DNA of 64,000 nt from DAIMZM01 sp036733985 (GTDB taxonomy: Bacteria > Bacillota > Dehalobacteriia > UBA4068). Positions 35,519 to 45,536 of this stretch are shown here, in pieces. Made by a program: the position numbers and the translations under genes. The notes beneath the pieces are model-generated. The model saw only the letters and a list, made by a program, of their open reading frames with translations. It was not told the origin of the DNA and did no database searches. The stretch lies in assembly GCA_036733985.1 (NCBI GenBank), contig DAIMZM010000001.1:1-64000 (forward strand). Direction: 5' to 3'. The first letter of the stretch is position 1; each line of letters begins with the position of its first letter.

Positions 35519-37819
35519 ATGGAAGAATTGCTGAGATTATTGGACAAGGAACAAGCGGTGGGCTATACGGACAGCGCTGTTTTCGGCGGTCTGGGAGCTT
35601 ATTTATCAGCCTGGGCAGCGGAACAGAGCCTGCCGGAACTGGCCTTGCTGGCCCAGAGCTATCAGCAGGCCAGCCTGGCCCTGCGTCCGGAACTGCTGCG
35701 GCAGATCAGCGCGGCCCTGGCTATGGTGAAAGCGCCGGCCCTGGTGGCGAAAAAGCCCGCCCCGGCCCTGGCCGCCCCCAACCCCGCCACCCTGAGCCTG
35801 CCTTTGACCACCCTGGCCAGCGTGGGCGAAAAGCGGGCCCAAACCTTTGCCAGGCTGGGGCTGAAAACCATCGGCGATCTGCTGGCCTTTTATCCCCGGG
35901 ATTACCGGGACCGCCGCAGCGTCACCCCCATCAGCCAAGCCCCCGTCAACAGCCTGGTCCAAGTGCGGGGGGAAATCGTCGGCAGCGAGAGCGTCCGGAC
36001 CAACAGCGGCCTGCCCATCCTCACCTGCCTGATCCGGGACGACAGCGGCGTCCTGGCCCTGATCTGGTTCAACCAGCCTTTCCTGCAGAAAAAGCTGACC
36101 CAGGGCCGGGAGATCCTGGCCTATGGTAAGGTGGAAAAGCGCTATGGCAAAATCAGCCTTACGGTTCAGGATTATCAGCTGACCGATGAGGAAAACGCCC
36201 CCGGCCCCGGCATCCTGCCCATTTATGACGGGACGGCCGGCCTTTCCCAGAAAATGATCCGGGCCGCGGTGACCGCTGCCTGGCAGCGGGGGGGCAAGCA
36301 GCTGCCGGAGCTGATCCCGGAAGCGCTCCGGGAAAAAAGGATGCTGCTACAGCGGAGCGAGGCGGTGGCGGCCATGCATTTTCCGGAGAGCTTCGCCCAG
36401 CTGGAGATTGCCCGCCGCAGCCTGGCTTATGCGGAATTGCTCGCCATCCAGCTGGCCGTGGCCAGGAATGTGGTGCCTCCGGCCAAGGTGGTGCGGGCCA
36501 CGGATCAGCAGGACGCGGATAATGAAGAGATCTACGCGGATTTCGCCGCGGCCCTGCCCTTCTCCCCCACCCCGGCCCAGGAACGGGTGATCCGGGAAAT
36601 CTACGAAGATATGGACAGGGGCCGGGCCATGAGCCGCCTGGTCCAGGGGGATGTGGGCAGCGGCAAGACAGCCGTGGCCGCCGCCGCCATCTATAAATGC
36701 TGCCGCCGGGAAGAGCAGGCGGCGCTGATGGCCCCCACGGAAATCCTGGCCCGGCAGCATTATCAAGGCCTGCTGCCCCTGCTGACCCGGCTGGGCCTGA
36801 CCGCGGCCCTGCTCACCGGGCATACCCCGGCGGTGGAGCGCCGGGCCATCCTCTCCCAGCTGGAAACCGGGGTGCTGGATTGCCTGATCGGCACCCATGC
36901 CCTGATCCAGGAAGGGGTCAATTTCCGCCAGTTGGGCCTGGCTGTTACGGATGAGCAGCATCGCTTCGGCGTGGCCCAGCGAGCACGGCTCCGGGGCCAG
37001 GAAGATACGGATCTGCTGGTGATGACCGCTACCCCCATTCCCCGCACCCTGGCCATGACCCTCTACGCGGATCTGTCCTTCTCCGTCATCGACCAGCTGC
37101 CGCCGGGACGGAAGCCGGTCCGCACCTATGCGGTGGATTATAGCTATGAGCAGCGCATCTATAAATTCCTGGATCAGGAGATCGCCAAGGGGCGGCAGGC
37201 CTTCGTCGTCTGCCCTTTGGTGGAACAAAGCGAAAAGACCGACCTGGACTCCGCCACGGAACTGTTCCGCAATCTCTCCGCCGGGGTGTTCCGCCACCGG
37301 CGCCTGGCCCTGCTCCACGGCAGGATGAAGCAGGCGGAGAAAGAAGCGGTGATGGACGGCTTTTACCAGGGGGAAATCGATATCCTTATCGCCACCACCG
37401 TGGTGGAGGTGGGGGTGAATGTGCCCAATGCCACCATGATGCTGATCCGGGACGCGGAACGCTTCGGCCTGGCCCAGCTCCATCAGCTGCGGGGCCGGAT
37501 CGGCCGGGGCGGGGAGCAAAGCCACTGCATCCTGATGCATAATGCCCAAAGCGACGTGGCAAAAGAGCGGATGAAGATCATCAGCCAGACCAGCGACGGC
37601 TTTGCCCTGGCCGAGGCGGATTTGCAGCAGCGGGGGCCCGGGGAGATCTTTGGCCAGCGCCAGCATGGCCTGCCTGAGCTGAAAGTGGCCAATCTGTTCC
37701 GGGACGCGGAGCTGCTGAACCTGGCCCAGCAGGACGCGGCCCAGCTCCATTCCGGGCATATCAAAACCACCCCGGCCCTGGAAGCCGAGGTGGGAAAATT
37801 AACCGCTTTGCTGGTCTGA
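35519..37819 (+). CDS. recG: ATP-dependent DNA helicase RecG
   Basis: A 766-residue RecG helicase that remodels stalled replication forks and branched DNA. The N-terminal wedge/OB domain holds the region LVQVRGEIVGSE. The helicase core has motif I GDVGSGKTAVA (near residue 380), motif II as DEQHRFG (DEQH where DEQHRFG is standard for RecG), motif III TATPIPRT and motif VI RLHQLRGRIGRG-like. Gene order Asp23-fakA-recG is common in Firmicutes. It has a long N-terminal part (about 100 residues) before the first conserved domain. Confidence 0.96.
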   Translation: MEELLRLLDKEQAVGYTDSAVFGGLGAYLSAWAAEQSLPELALLAQSYQQASLALRPELLRQISAALAMVKAPALVAKKPAPALAAPNPATLSLPLTTLASVGEKRAQTFARLGLKTIGDLLAFYPRDYRDRRSVTPISQAPVNSLVQVRGEIVGSESVRTNSGLPILTCLIRDDSGVLALIWFNQPFLQKKLTQGREILAYGKVEKRYGKISLTVQDYQLTDEENAPGPGILPIYDGTAGLSQKMIRAAVTAAWQRGGKQLPELIPEALREKRMLLQRSEAVAAMHFPESFAQLEIARRSLAYAELLAIQLAVARNVVPPAKVVRATDQQDADNEEIYADFAAALPFSPTPAQERVIREIYEDMDRGRAMSRLVQGDVGSGKTAVAAAAIYKCCRREEQAALMAPTEILARQHYQGLLPLLTRLGLTAALLTGHTPAVERRAILSQLETGVLDCLIGTHALIQEGVNFRQLGLAVTDEQHRFGVAQRARLRGQEDTDLLVMTATPIPRTLAMTLYADLSFSVIDQLPPGRKPVRTYAVDYSYEQRIYKFLDQEIAKGRQAFVVCPLVEQSEKTDLDSATELFRNLSAGVFRHRRLALLHGRMKQAEKEAVMDGFYQGEIDILIATTVVEVGVNVPNATMMLIRDAERFGLAQLHQLRGRIGRGGEQSHCILMHNAQSDVAKERMKIISQTSDGFALAEADLQQRGPGEIFGQRQHGLPELKVANLFRDAELLNLAQQDAAQLHSGHIKTTPALEAEVGKLTALLV

Positions 37820-37847
37820 ACGCCGCCACAACCGCCGGCGCGGCTGA

Positions 37848-38627
37848 TCAGCGGCCTGCAGCCAGCCGGTTGCCGCATTCAGAGCAGAACAAAGCCCTGG
37901 CCGGCAGGATTTTGCCGCAATAAGGGCAGGGCTTCCGCTCCGCTGCCGAAGGGATGGCCGCGGGCTTAGGGGAAGCGGCCTGCTTCACCGCGGCGGGGAT
38001 GCTGTCTTGAAGGGCTTTTGCTTTGGCCGGGACCGGAGACGGCTGGGGTATGTATTGATCCTCCGGGACGCCGAAGGCCTGGGCAGTCAGGGCGGGCGTG
38101 TATTGGTTCCGGGGCGCGGGCATGCTCAGGGGCTCGGTGTATTGCCGGGCAGCCGGGGCTGGGGCCGTTGCCTCAGCCACCCGCCGGGCCTGGGCCTTCG
38201 CCGCCGGCGGTATGGGCTGGTTCGCCAGGGCGCTGCGGTCGGTCCAGATGCCGCCTTTGGCCGGGGCGGGCTGGGGCAAGACTGCCGGATTCAGGCCGTC
38301 GCCAACGGCCTGGGCCAGGGGGACAGCCAGATCCGCCTCTTGGCCGTAGAAATCATAATCGCAGTTTTCGCAGAACTCCGCCCGGCGTTTGTTCCTGGCG
38401 CGGCAAACCGGGCATTTCTTTTTCCGCCCTACCAGACAGGTGACGATCAGCAGCAACAGCAGGATGGCGGCTGCCCAGATCAGCACGCAAAAGCCGTAGG
38501 GATGAGGGCAGAAATGGCAGAGGGAACAGACGCCGCCTGCCGGGGCAGACGAATCCGGACTGGCCAAGGCCGGGGCGGAAAAGCACCAGAACAGGGCAAT
38601 CAGCATTACCAGCTTTGTTTTCATCAT
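37848..38627 (-). CDS. Membrane protein with two zinc-ribbon modules
   Basis: A 259-residue protein: a signal peptide (about residues 1-22), an exported CSLCHFC segment, one transmembrane helix (about 45-68), a cytoplasmic zinc ribbon CPVCRARN...FCENC (about 72-90), a long proline- and alanine-rich linker, and a C-terminal zinc ribbon CPYCGK...FCSECG. The double zinc ribbon on a linker suggests protein binding or sensing. No enzyme domain is seen. The gene converges with recG and no clear terminator lies between them. Confidence 0.75.
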   Translation of the reverse strand: MMKTKLVMLIALFWCFSAPALASPDSSAPAGGVCSLCHFCPHPYGFCVLIWAAAILLLLLIVTCLVGRKKKCPVCRARNKRRAEFCENCDYDFYGQEADLAVPLAQAVGDGLNPAVLPQPAPAKGGIWTDRSALANQPIPPAAKAQARRVAEATAPAPAARQYTEPLSMPAPRNQYTPALTAQAFGVPEDQYIPQPSPVPAKAKALQDSIPAAVKQAASPKPAAIPSAAERKPCPYCGKILPARALFCSECGNRLAAGR

Positions 38628-38802
38628 GTTTATCCTCTTATCCTCAGCCTTTCCGGAGCAACGGCGTTACCTGATAGGTGAAATTTTTAGGCGCGGCAAC
38701 ATTATATCAAAATCCGGCCAGGTTGACAATAAGCAGCCGCCAACAGAACCCGACTTTTTCCCCCATGGCCATTTGCCGGTTTTCTTTTGCCAGCAGCTGT
38801 GG

Positions 38803-38808
38803 TAAAAT
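38803..38808 (+). promoter_or_regulatory. Extended -10 promoter element of pyrG
   Basis: TAAAAT preceded by TG at the extended -10 position; only a weak -35 (TTTTCT, 17 bases upstream). It lies about 60 bases before the pyrG start. Confidence 0.5.
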
Positions 38809-38821
38809 ATTTTGTTATTAA

Positions 38822-40468
<1,647 letters not shown>

Positions 40469-40472
40469 GGCC

Positions 40473-41021
40473 ATGAGCCGGATCATGCTGCATCTTTATC
40501 CGGATCAGACGGTTCCCGGCCGGGAGGAGCGGCTGCGCGCCGCCGCCCTGGCCTTCGCGGCGGCCCTGGGCCGCCCGGAGCCGGATCTGACCCTGGCCCG
40601 GGGCGCATACGGCAAACCCTATTTCCCCCAGGCCCCCTGGCTGCATTTCTCCATTTCCCACAGCGGCGACTACTGGCTGCTGGGCCTGGGCTGCTCCCAG
40701 CTGGGCGTGGATATTCAGCAGAAGCGCCCGGTGGATCACCAGGCCCTGGCCCGGCGCTGGTTCACCCCGGCGGAAGCGGCGTATGTGGCCCAGGGAGGCC
40801 GGGAAGCTTTCTATGCGGTTTGGAGCGCCAGGGAAGCGTACTTGAAGCTGCTGGGCTGCGGCTTGGACAACCAAGATCAAAGCGTCAGCGTGGTCCGGGA
40901 CGGGCAGCTGCTCAAACGCCTGGGCGATACGGAGCTGATCAGCCTGCCCCTGCTGGAAGGCTATGCCGTTTGCCTGGCCTGCGCCGGCGGGCCACTGGAA
41001 GTGATCCGCCATGATTGCTGA
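40473..41021 (+). CDS. 4'-phosphopantetheinyl transferase, Sfp type
   Basis: A 182-residue enzyme that moves phosphopantetheine from CoA to a carrier protein serine. The motifs LGVDIQ (Mg2+ binding Asp) near residue 75 and WSAREAYLK near residue 117 define the Sfp/AcpT family. ARGAYGKPYF and HFSISHSGDY are the substrate-side motifs. It starts four bases after the pyrG stop, so it is probably cotranscribed with pyrG. A target carrier protein or biosynthetic cluster is not in the window; it may serve as the AcpS of the organism. Confidence 0.9.
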   Translation: MSRIMLHLYPDQTVPGREERLRAAALAFAAALGRPEPDLTLARGAYGKPYFPQAPWLHFSISHSGDYWLLGLGCSQLGVDIQQKRPVDHQALARRWFTPAEAAYVAQGGREAFYAVWSAREAYLKLLGCGLDNQDQSVSVVRDGQLLKRLGDTELISLPLLEGYAVCLACAGGPLEVIRHDC

Positions 41022-41067
41022 AAACCGGGATTGCCCGGCCCCAAACCGCCAAGGCTGATGACAGAAA

Positions 41068-41099
41068 AAAAGCCCCTGAGCTCAGGGGCTTTTGCTTTT
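41068..41099. terminator. Bidirectional terminator between Sfp and selD genes
   Basis: A 26-base perfect palindrome (41068-41093), with an A-run before it and TTTTG after it. It serves both converging transcripts. Confidence 0.92.
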
Positions 41100-41104
41100 G
41101 CTTA

Positions 41105-42142
41105 TCAGATGATCTCGATGTGGTAATCGCCCTTGGCCCGCACCTCGCCGATGAGAGCCGGGGCGGGCAGGGCGTCCTGCAAGCGCTTGAGCAGGGCCGG
41201 GGCTTCCCGTTCCGGCACCGCCAGCAGCAGGCCCCCGGAGGTTTGGGGATCATACATGATATCCTGGCTGGCCAGGCTCACCTGAGGCGCGGCATGGGTA
41301 TGGCATTCGGCAAAATGCCGGTTCCGGTACAGGCCTTCCGGCAGGATGCCTAGCTCCGCCAGGTCTATGACCCCCGGCAGCAAGGGCAGGGCGCTGTGGT
41401 CGATCACCGCCGTCACCCCGCCGCCCCTGGCCATTTCCAGGGTATGGCCCAGCAGGCCGAAGCCGGTCACATCCGTGCAGCTGTGGATGGTGAAATCCGC
41501 CGCGATCTCCGCCGCGTATTTGTTCAGCTGCCGCATCTGCTCCACAGCCTGTCCGTAAACCGCCTCGTCCCCTACCCCGCCTTTATGGGCGGTGGTGATG
41601 ATGCCCACCCCCAGGGGCTTGGTGAGGATCAGCAGATCCCCTTCCCGGGCCGAGTTATTGCTGAGAATGCGGCTGGGATGGGCAAAGCCGCTGACAGCCA
41701 GGCCGTATTTAGGCTCCTTGTCCTGGATGGTATGGCCGCCGGTGATGATCACCCCGGCCTCGTAAGCCTTTTCATAGCCGCCTCTGAGCACCGCGTGGAT
41801 GGCCTCCCGGTCCATGTCCGGGGTGACGGTCATAATATTCAGGGCCAGCTTGGGCGTGGCGCCCATGGCATAAACGTCGCTGATGGCATTCACCGCGGCG
41901 ATTTGGCCAAAAGTGAAGGGGTCGTCCACAATGGGCGGGAAAAAGTCCACGGTCTGCACCAGGGCGATCTCATCGGTGACCAGGTAAACCGAGGCGTCGT
42001 CGCTGGTATCATAGCCCACGATCAGCTTTTCGTCCCGCAGGCTGGGCAAACCGGCCAGCAGCTCCGAGAGCATGCCCGCGCCCACCTTGGCCCCGCAGCC
42101 GGCGCATTCCGCCAATTTGGTCATTTTAATGCTTTCAGTCAT
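41105..42142 (-). CDS. selD: Selenophosphate synthase (selenide, water dikinase)
   Basis: A 345-residue PurM-like ATPase that makes selenophosphate from selenide and ATP. The N-terminal AGCGAKV carries the catalytic Cys and Lys; the second Cys of the E. coli GCGCK motif is Ala here, and that residue is known not to be essential. DASVYLV/TVDFFPPIVDDP and the C-terminal YDPQTSGGLL are conserved. ATG at 42142 is chosen over 42157 because it overlaps the yqeB stop (ATGACTGA) with GGAGG upstream. With no selA, selB or in-frame UGA gene visible, the context with yqeB and yqeC points to selenium for a molybdenum hydroxylase. Confidence 0.95.
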   Translation of the reverse strand: MTESIKMTKLAECAGCGAKVGAGMLSELLAGLPSLRDEKLIVGYDTSDDASVYLVTDEIALVQTVDFFPPIVDDPFTFGQIAAVNAISDVYAMGATPKLALNIMTVTPDMDREAIHAVLRGGYEKAYEAGVIITGGHTIQDKEPKYGLAVSGFAHPSRILSNNSAREGDLLILTKPLGVGIITTAHKGGVGDEAVYGQAVEQMRQLNKYAAEIAADFTIHSCTDVTGFGLLGHTLEMARGGGVTAVIDHSALPLLPGVIDLAELGILPEGLYRNRHFAECHTHAAPQVSLASQDIMYDPQTSGGLLLAVPEREAPALLKRLQDALPAPALIGEVRAKGDYHIEII

Positions 42143-42929
42143 GGCTCCATCCTCCAAAATCCTTTATGGCCTGCAAAACGCCTTCGCCGATGGCCAGCGC
42201 TTTATCGGAAATATGATAACAAAGTTCCGGCTCGATCCGGGGGTCGATATCCCCGGATTTCATGCCCTTGGTCACGATGGTGCCTTTAGCCAACATGCCC
42301 CGGACCAAACCGGTGAGCTGGGCCTGGGCCAATTGATCCCCTACCCGGGCCACCGGCCGCCCCTTTTCCACAATATCGCCGATGGCGGCCAGGGGGATAA
42401 AAACCCCGTCCCCCGGCGCCCGGATGATCCGCTCCTTGTCATAACCCAGCACCGGGCCGGGGACGCCGCTGTCCGGCTCCGGGGAACCCTGCCACAGCAC
42501 CTGGCCCAGATTGGGCCCCCGCTGGCTTTCGACGGCCGCATGGCAGTCTTCCCCGGCCACAAAACCAGGGCCAATGGCGATCACCAGAGGCGCGTCCGTC
42601 TTGCATGTGCCGGTATTATGCTTGGCAATGATGGCGTCCACCAGCACATCCGGCTGTAAGGCCTTCAGGCAGCGGGTTTCCGGGTCGATGAGCACCGCCG
42701 CGATCCCCTGCCCGGCCATTGCCAGAGCCTGATCGGGACTATCCGCCAGACGGCCCCGGATCTCTTCCAGCTGCGCGTTACCCTGTTCCGCCGCCACGGC
42801 AAAGCTGACGGTGCGCCGCACCACGGTGGGGCGGGCGATTTCCGTCATAATCACCTGATGCCCGGCGCGGATCAAACAACAGGCAATACCTGAGGCCAAA
42901 TCCCCAGCGCCCTTAATCATGACCAGCAT
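42135..42929 (-). CDS. yqeB: Selenium-dependent molybdenum hydroxylase maturation protein YqeB (EF2563 family)
   Basis: A 264-residue protein with an N-terminal Rossmann-like start VMIKGAGDLASGIACCL, the segment AKHNTGTCKTDAPLVIAIGPGF near residues 106-127, and RAPGDGVFIP. It is the EF2563/YqeB family, which in comparative genomics always accompanies SelD in genomes with selenium-dependent molybdenum hydroxylases. Its chemical role is thought to be in selenium insertion or cofactor handling. GGGGGGA precedes the ATG at 42929. Coupled to selD by an 8-base overlap. Confidence 0.92.
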   Translation of the reverse strand: MLVMIKGAGDLASGIACCLIRAGHQVIMTEIARPTVVRRTVSFAVAAEQGNAQLEEIRGRLADSPDQALAMAGQGIAAVLIDPETRCLKALQPDVLVDAIIAKHNTGTCKTDAPLVIAIGPGFVAGEDCHAAVESQRGPNLGQVLWQGSPEPDSGVPGPVLGYDKERIIRAPGDGVFIPLAAIGDIVEKGRPVARVGDQLAQAQLTGLVRGMLAKGTIVTKGMKSGDIDPRIEPELCYHISDKALAIGEGVLQAIKDFGGWSHD

Positions 42930-42966
42930 AAAATCCCCCCTGTATGGATCAAGGCTGCCCCGGGCT

Positions 42967-43719
42967 TTAAGCCGGGTAAACCAAACGCCGCTGCCTTAGG
43001 GACACCGCCGCCACCGGCACTTCCGGGGCCCGGGCCTTCAGGATGGCCAGCAGCGGGCCGGGGTCGGCGGCATCCGCCTGGTTGAGCAGGATGCGGTACC
43101 GCTCCTCTGTGTCCGCCCCCTTCATCTGCCCGGCCGGGGACAAGAGCAGGCCTGCCATCAGCTCCGGCGTGACCAGGGCTGTCTGCCCTACGCCCAGCAA
43201 AGGCGCTGCCAGCTCAGGCCGGTGGCAGACTTGGTTCAGGGGCTGGCCCAGGGCGCTGAGCCCGGCCACGGCGACCAGCTTGTCCCAGCCGGCGGGCAGC
43301 ACCGGTTCCCAGGCTGCCGGGGCTTTCATGGGCAGGCCCTTGGAGCCGTCCGCCTCCACGATCAGCCATTCCGCCAGGGCTTTCAAGCGGGCCAGGGCAG
43401 CTTCGCCAGGCCCGGTCAGGCGGCCCTCCGGCCCGGGCAGGGCGGCGCAGGGGATCTCTCCCCTGGCCCAGGCCGCTGCCGCCAGGGCCGGATCCCCCTT
43501 GATCAGCGGGTAAGCCTCCGGCGGGCGGATATGGGTGGTGGTGCTGATCAGGGCCCGCCGGCCCTGGGCGCGGGCTTCCTCAGCCAGGGCGTACATCAGC
43601 GAGGTCTTGCCGCCGCCGCCCACGATGGCGATGAGCCCCCCCGGAGCCAAAGCCAGGGCCTCTGCCAGCCCAGGCAGGAAAAAGTCCTGATATGGTATTT
43701 TTTCGGCGATAAAGACCAC
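42967..43719 (-). CDS. yqeC: Putative selenium-dependent hydroxylase accessory protein YqeC
   Basis: A 250-residue P-loop protein with Walker A VGGGGKTS (about residues 33-40) and the IVEADGSKGLPMKAP motif near residue 117, typical of YqeC. It is the first gene of yqeC-yqeB-selD. The start is GTG at 43719 with a weak ribosome binding site; no better alternative lies close, so the start is uncertain. The family is linked to selenium-dependent molybdenum hydroxylase maturation. Confidence 0.88.
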   Translation of the reverse strand: MVFIAEKIPYQDFFLPGLAEALALAPGGLIAIVGGGGKTSLMYALAEEARAQGRRALISTTTHIRPPEAYPLIKGDPALAAAAWARGEIPCAALPGPEGRLTGPGEAALARLKALAEWLIVEADGSKGLPMKAPAAWEPVLPAGWDKLVAVAGLSALGQPLNQVCHRPELAAPLLGVGQTALVTPELMAGLLLSPAGQMKGADTEERYRILLNQADAADPGPLLAILKARAPEVPVAAVSLRQRRLVYPA

Positions 43720-43736
43720 CTGCTTGCTATTATAGA

Positions 43737-43756
43737 AAAGTGAGAATAATCACTTT
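43737..43756. promoter_or_regulatory. Putative operator of the yqeC-yqeB-selD operon
   Basis: AAAGTGA-N6-TCACTTT, a 7-bp perfect inverted repeat lying at the expected transcription start, just downstream of the promoter -10. The protein that binds it is unknown. Confidence 0.5.
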
Positions 43757-43760
43757 GCAC

Positions 43761-43789
43761 AGTATAACACAATAGGAGCTGTTTGTAAA
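43761..43789 (-). promoter_or_regulatory. Promoter of yqeC-yqeB-selD
   Basis: On the minus strand TTTACA (43784-43789) and TATACT (43761-43766) are 17 bases apart with an extended TG. Confidence 0.8.
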
Positions 43790-43822
43790 TTATATCCGGA
43801 ATAAAATAACTCCGCAGATGGG

Positions 43823-44647
43823 CTATTCGCCCAGGCGCTTATTGATAAAGGCTTCCGCTATGGCCACCAGATAATACATGCCCGCGGCCAGGATGGAAAG
43901 CAGCAGCACACTGCCCATGACCAGGTCCATCTTGAACACCTGGCCGCCGTAGACGATCAGATAGCCCAGCCCGGCCCGGCTGACCAGGAATTCTCCGACG
44001 ATCACCCCCACCCAGGACATGCCCACATTGATTTTCAGCACGGAGATGATCGTGGGCAGGCTGGCCGGGAACACCACCCGGGTGAAGATCTGCTTCCGGT
44101 TGGCGCCAAAGGTCCGGAGCAGCAGGATCTTTTCCTGATCCACTTCCATAAAGCCGTTCAGTACGCCGATGATGGTCACCACAATGGAGATCAGCAAGGT
44201 CACCACCACGATGGAGCTCATCCCCGCCCCTACCCAGACAATGATCACCGGGCCCAGGGCGATCTTGGGCAGGCTGTTCAGGATCACCAGATAGGGGTCG
44301 GAGACCCGCTGGGCCAGCTCCGAGCACCACAGCAGTACCGCCGCACCCAGGCCCAGCAGGGTGCCCAGGCTGAAGCCGATCACGGTTTCCAGCAGGGTCA
44401 TGCCCAGATGCTGCCAGATGCTGCCGTCGGCAAACATCCCGGCCAGCAGGGTCACGGCCCGGCTGGGCGAGCTGAAAATGAAAGCGTCGATCCAGCCCAG
44501 GCGGGCGGAAAGCTCCCAGAGGCCCATCAGGGCCACCAGCAGCAGCAGCCTAAGGGCCTGCACCAGGATATGCCGCTGTTTCAGGCCTTTCAGGTATTGC
44601 CAATGCTCTGGGGAATGCTGCTCAAGACGCGCTTCTGCCTTAGCCAT
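43823..44647 (-). CDS. ABC transporter permease, SsuC/TauC-like
   Basis: A 274-residue permease of the nitrate/sulfonate/taurine/pyrimidine class (BPD_transp_1). It has about six helices and the EAA-type loop LLRTFGANRKQIFTRVVFPASLP (about residues 178-200). ATG at 44647 overlaps the ATPase stop by eight bases. It is the last gene of the NMT1-type importer and ends near the divergent-free boundary with yqeC. Confidence 0.92.
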   Translation of the reverse strand: MAKAEARLEQHSPEHWQYLKGLKQRHILVQALRLLLLVALMGLWELSARLGWIDAFIFSSPSRAVTLLAGMFADGSIWQHLGMTLLETVIGFSLGTLLGLGAAVLLWCSELAQRVSDPYLVILNSLPKIALGPVIIVWVGAGMSSIVVVTLLISIVVTIIGVLNGFMEVDQEKILLLRTFGANRKQIFTRVVFPASLPTIISVLKINVGMSWVGVIVGEFLVSRAGLGYLIVYGGQVFKMDLVMGSVLLLSILAAGMYYLVAIAEAFINKRLGE

Positions 44648-45416
44648 TCACATTCAGCTCCTTCCAGATCCGGTTAAAATAGCCGCGGAATTCCGGGGCC
44701 TGGCGTTTATCGATCACATGCCCGCTCTCGCTGGTCAGCCGGATATCGATTTCGCTTTTCAGCTGGCCGGGGCGTTCCGACATCACCAGCACCCGGTCGG
44801 CCAGGGAAATGGCTTCGGAAATATCATGGGTGACCAGGATGGCGGTTTTGCCCTCCTCCCGGATGATGCCGGCAATATCGTCGGAAACCGTAATGCGGTT
44901 CTGATAATCCAGGGCGGAAAAAGGCTCGTCAAGCAGGAGGATCTCCGGGGATACGGCCAGGGTGCGGATGAGGGCCACCCTTTGCCGCATACCGCCGGAC
45001 AAATGCCGGGGAAAGCTGCTGAGAAAATCCCCCAGGCCGTACTGTTCCAGCAAGCCCCTGAGCCAGCGCTCCTTTTCCGGCGTTACCTGCTTCCTTAAGT
45101 CCAGGCCCAGCAGCACATTTTTCCATACGTTGAACCAGGGGAACAAATGGTCATGCTGCAGCATATAGCCCACCGACCCCAGGGAATCCGGGCCCACTTC
45201 CCGGCCGGCCACAAAAATACGCCCTGCCGAGGGCTGTATCAAGCCGGAAATCAAGGAAAGCAGTGTGCTTTTGCCGCAGCCGGAGGGGCCGACAATGACC
45301 AGGAATTCGCCTTCCCGCACCTGAAAACTCATGTCGTCCACTGCCAGCGTTTCCCCCTGAGGCGTATGATAACGGAGCGATACTTGCTCCACGCGAACCA
45401 TTGGTTTTTCTGTCAT
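44640..45416 (-). CDS. ABC transporter ATPase, SsuB/TauB-like
   Basis: A 258-residue ATPase with Walker A GPSGCGKSTL, signature [10 protein letters not shown], Walker B LLLDEPFSALD and switch His in VTHDISEA. It is the SsuB/TauB class that powers import of sulfonates, nitrate or thiamine precursors. GGGAGGAAATC precedes the ATG. A terminator and a possible own promoter separate it from the lipoprotein gene upstream. Confidence 0.93.
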   Translation of the reverse strand: MTEKPMVRVEQVSLRYHTPQGETLAVDDMSFQVREGEFLVIVGPSGCGKSTLLSLISGLIQPSAGRIFVAGREVGPDSLGSVGYMLQHDHLFPWFNVWKNVLLGLDLRKQVTPEKERWLRGLLEQYGLGDFLSSFPRHLSGGMRQRVALIRTLAVSPEILLLDEPFSALDYQNRITVSDDIAGIIREEGKTAILVTHDISEAISLADRVLVMSERPGQLKSEIDIRLTSESGHVIDKRQAPEFRGYFNRIWKELNVNG

Positions 45417-45446
45417 GATTTCCTCCCGGCAAGCTTAGTCTGTTAT

Positions 45447-45476
45447 AGTATATGGGCCGGCTTGGCGAAAGTGAAA
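45447..45476 (-). promoter_or_regulatory. Possible internal promoter for the ATPase-permease pair
   Basis: On the minus strand TTTCAC (45471-45476), 18 bases, TATACT (45447-45452). It starts right after the terminator at 45477-45505, which makes a separate promoter plausible but weak. Confidence 0.4.
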
Positions 45477-45505
45477 AAGGGACAGGCCGGTTCGGCCTGT
45501 CCCTT
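45477..45505 (-). terminator. Intrinsic terminator inside the NMT1-type ABC operon
   Basis: A 13-bp perfect stem (45477-45489 with 45493-45505) and a 3-base loop, followed on the minus strand by TTTTTC. It lies after the lipoprotein gene and before the ATPase gene on the same strand. Confidence 0.88.
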
Positions 45506-45536
45506 AGCTGGCATATTTCTTGACCCGGCGGCATTC

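Noticed and set aside
41105..42142. Selenocysteine-containing gene in the selenium operon
   Set aside because: No in-frame UGA with a following SECIS-like hairpin was found in selD or its neighbours; the context favours the molybdenum hydroxylase route.
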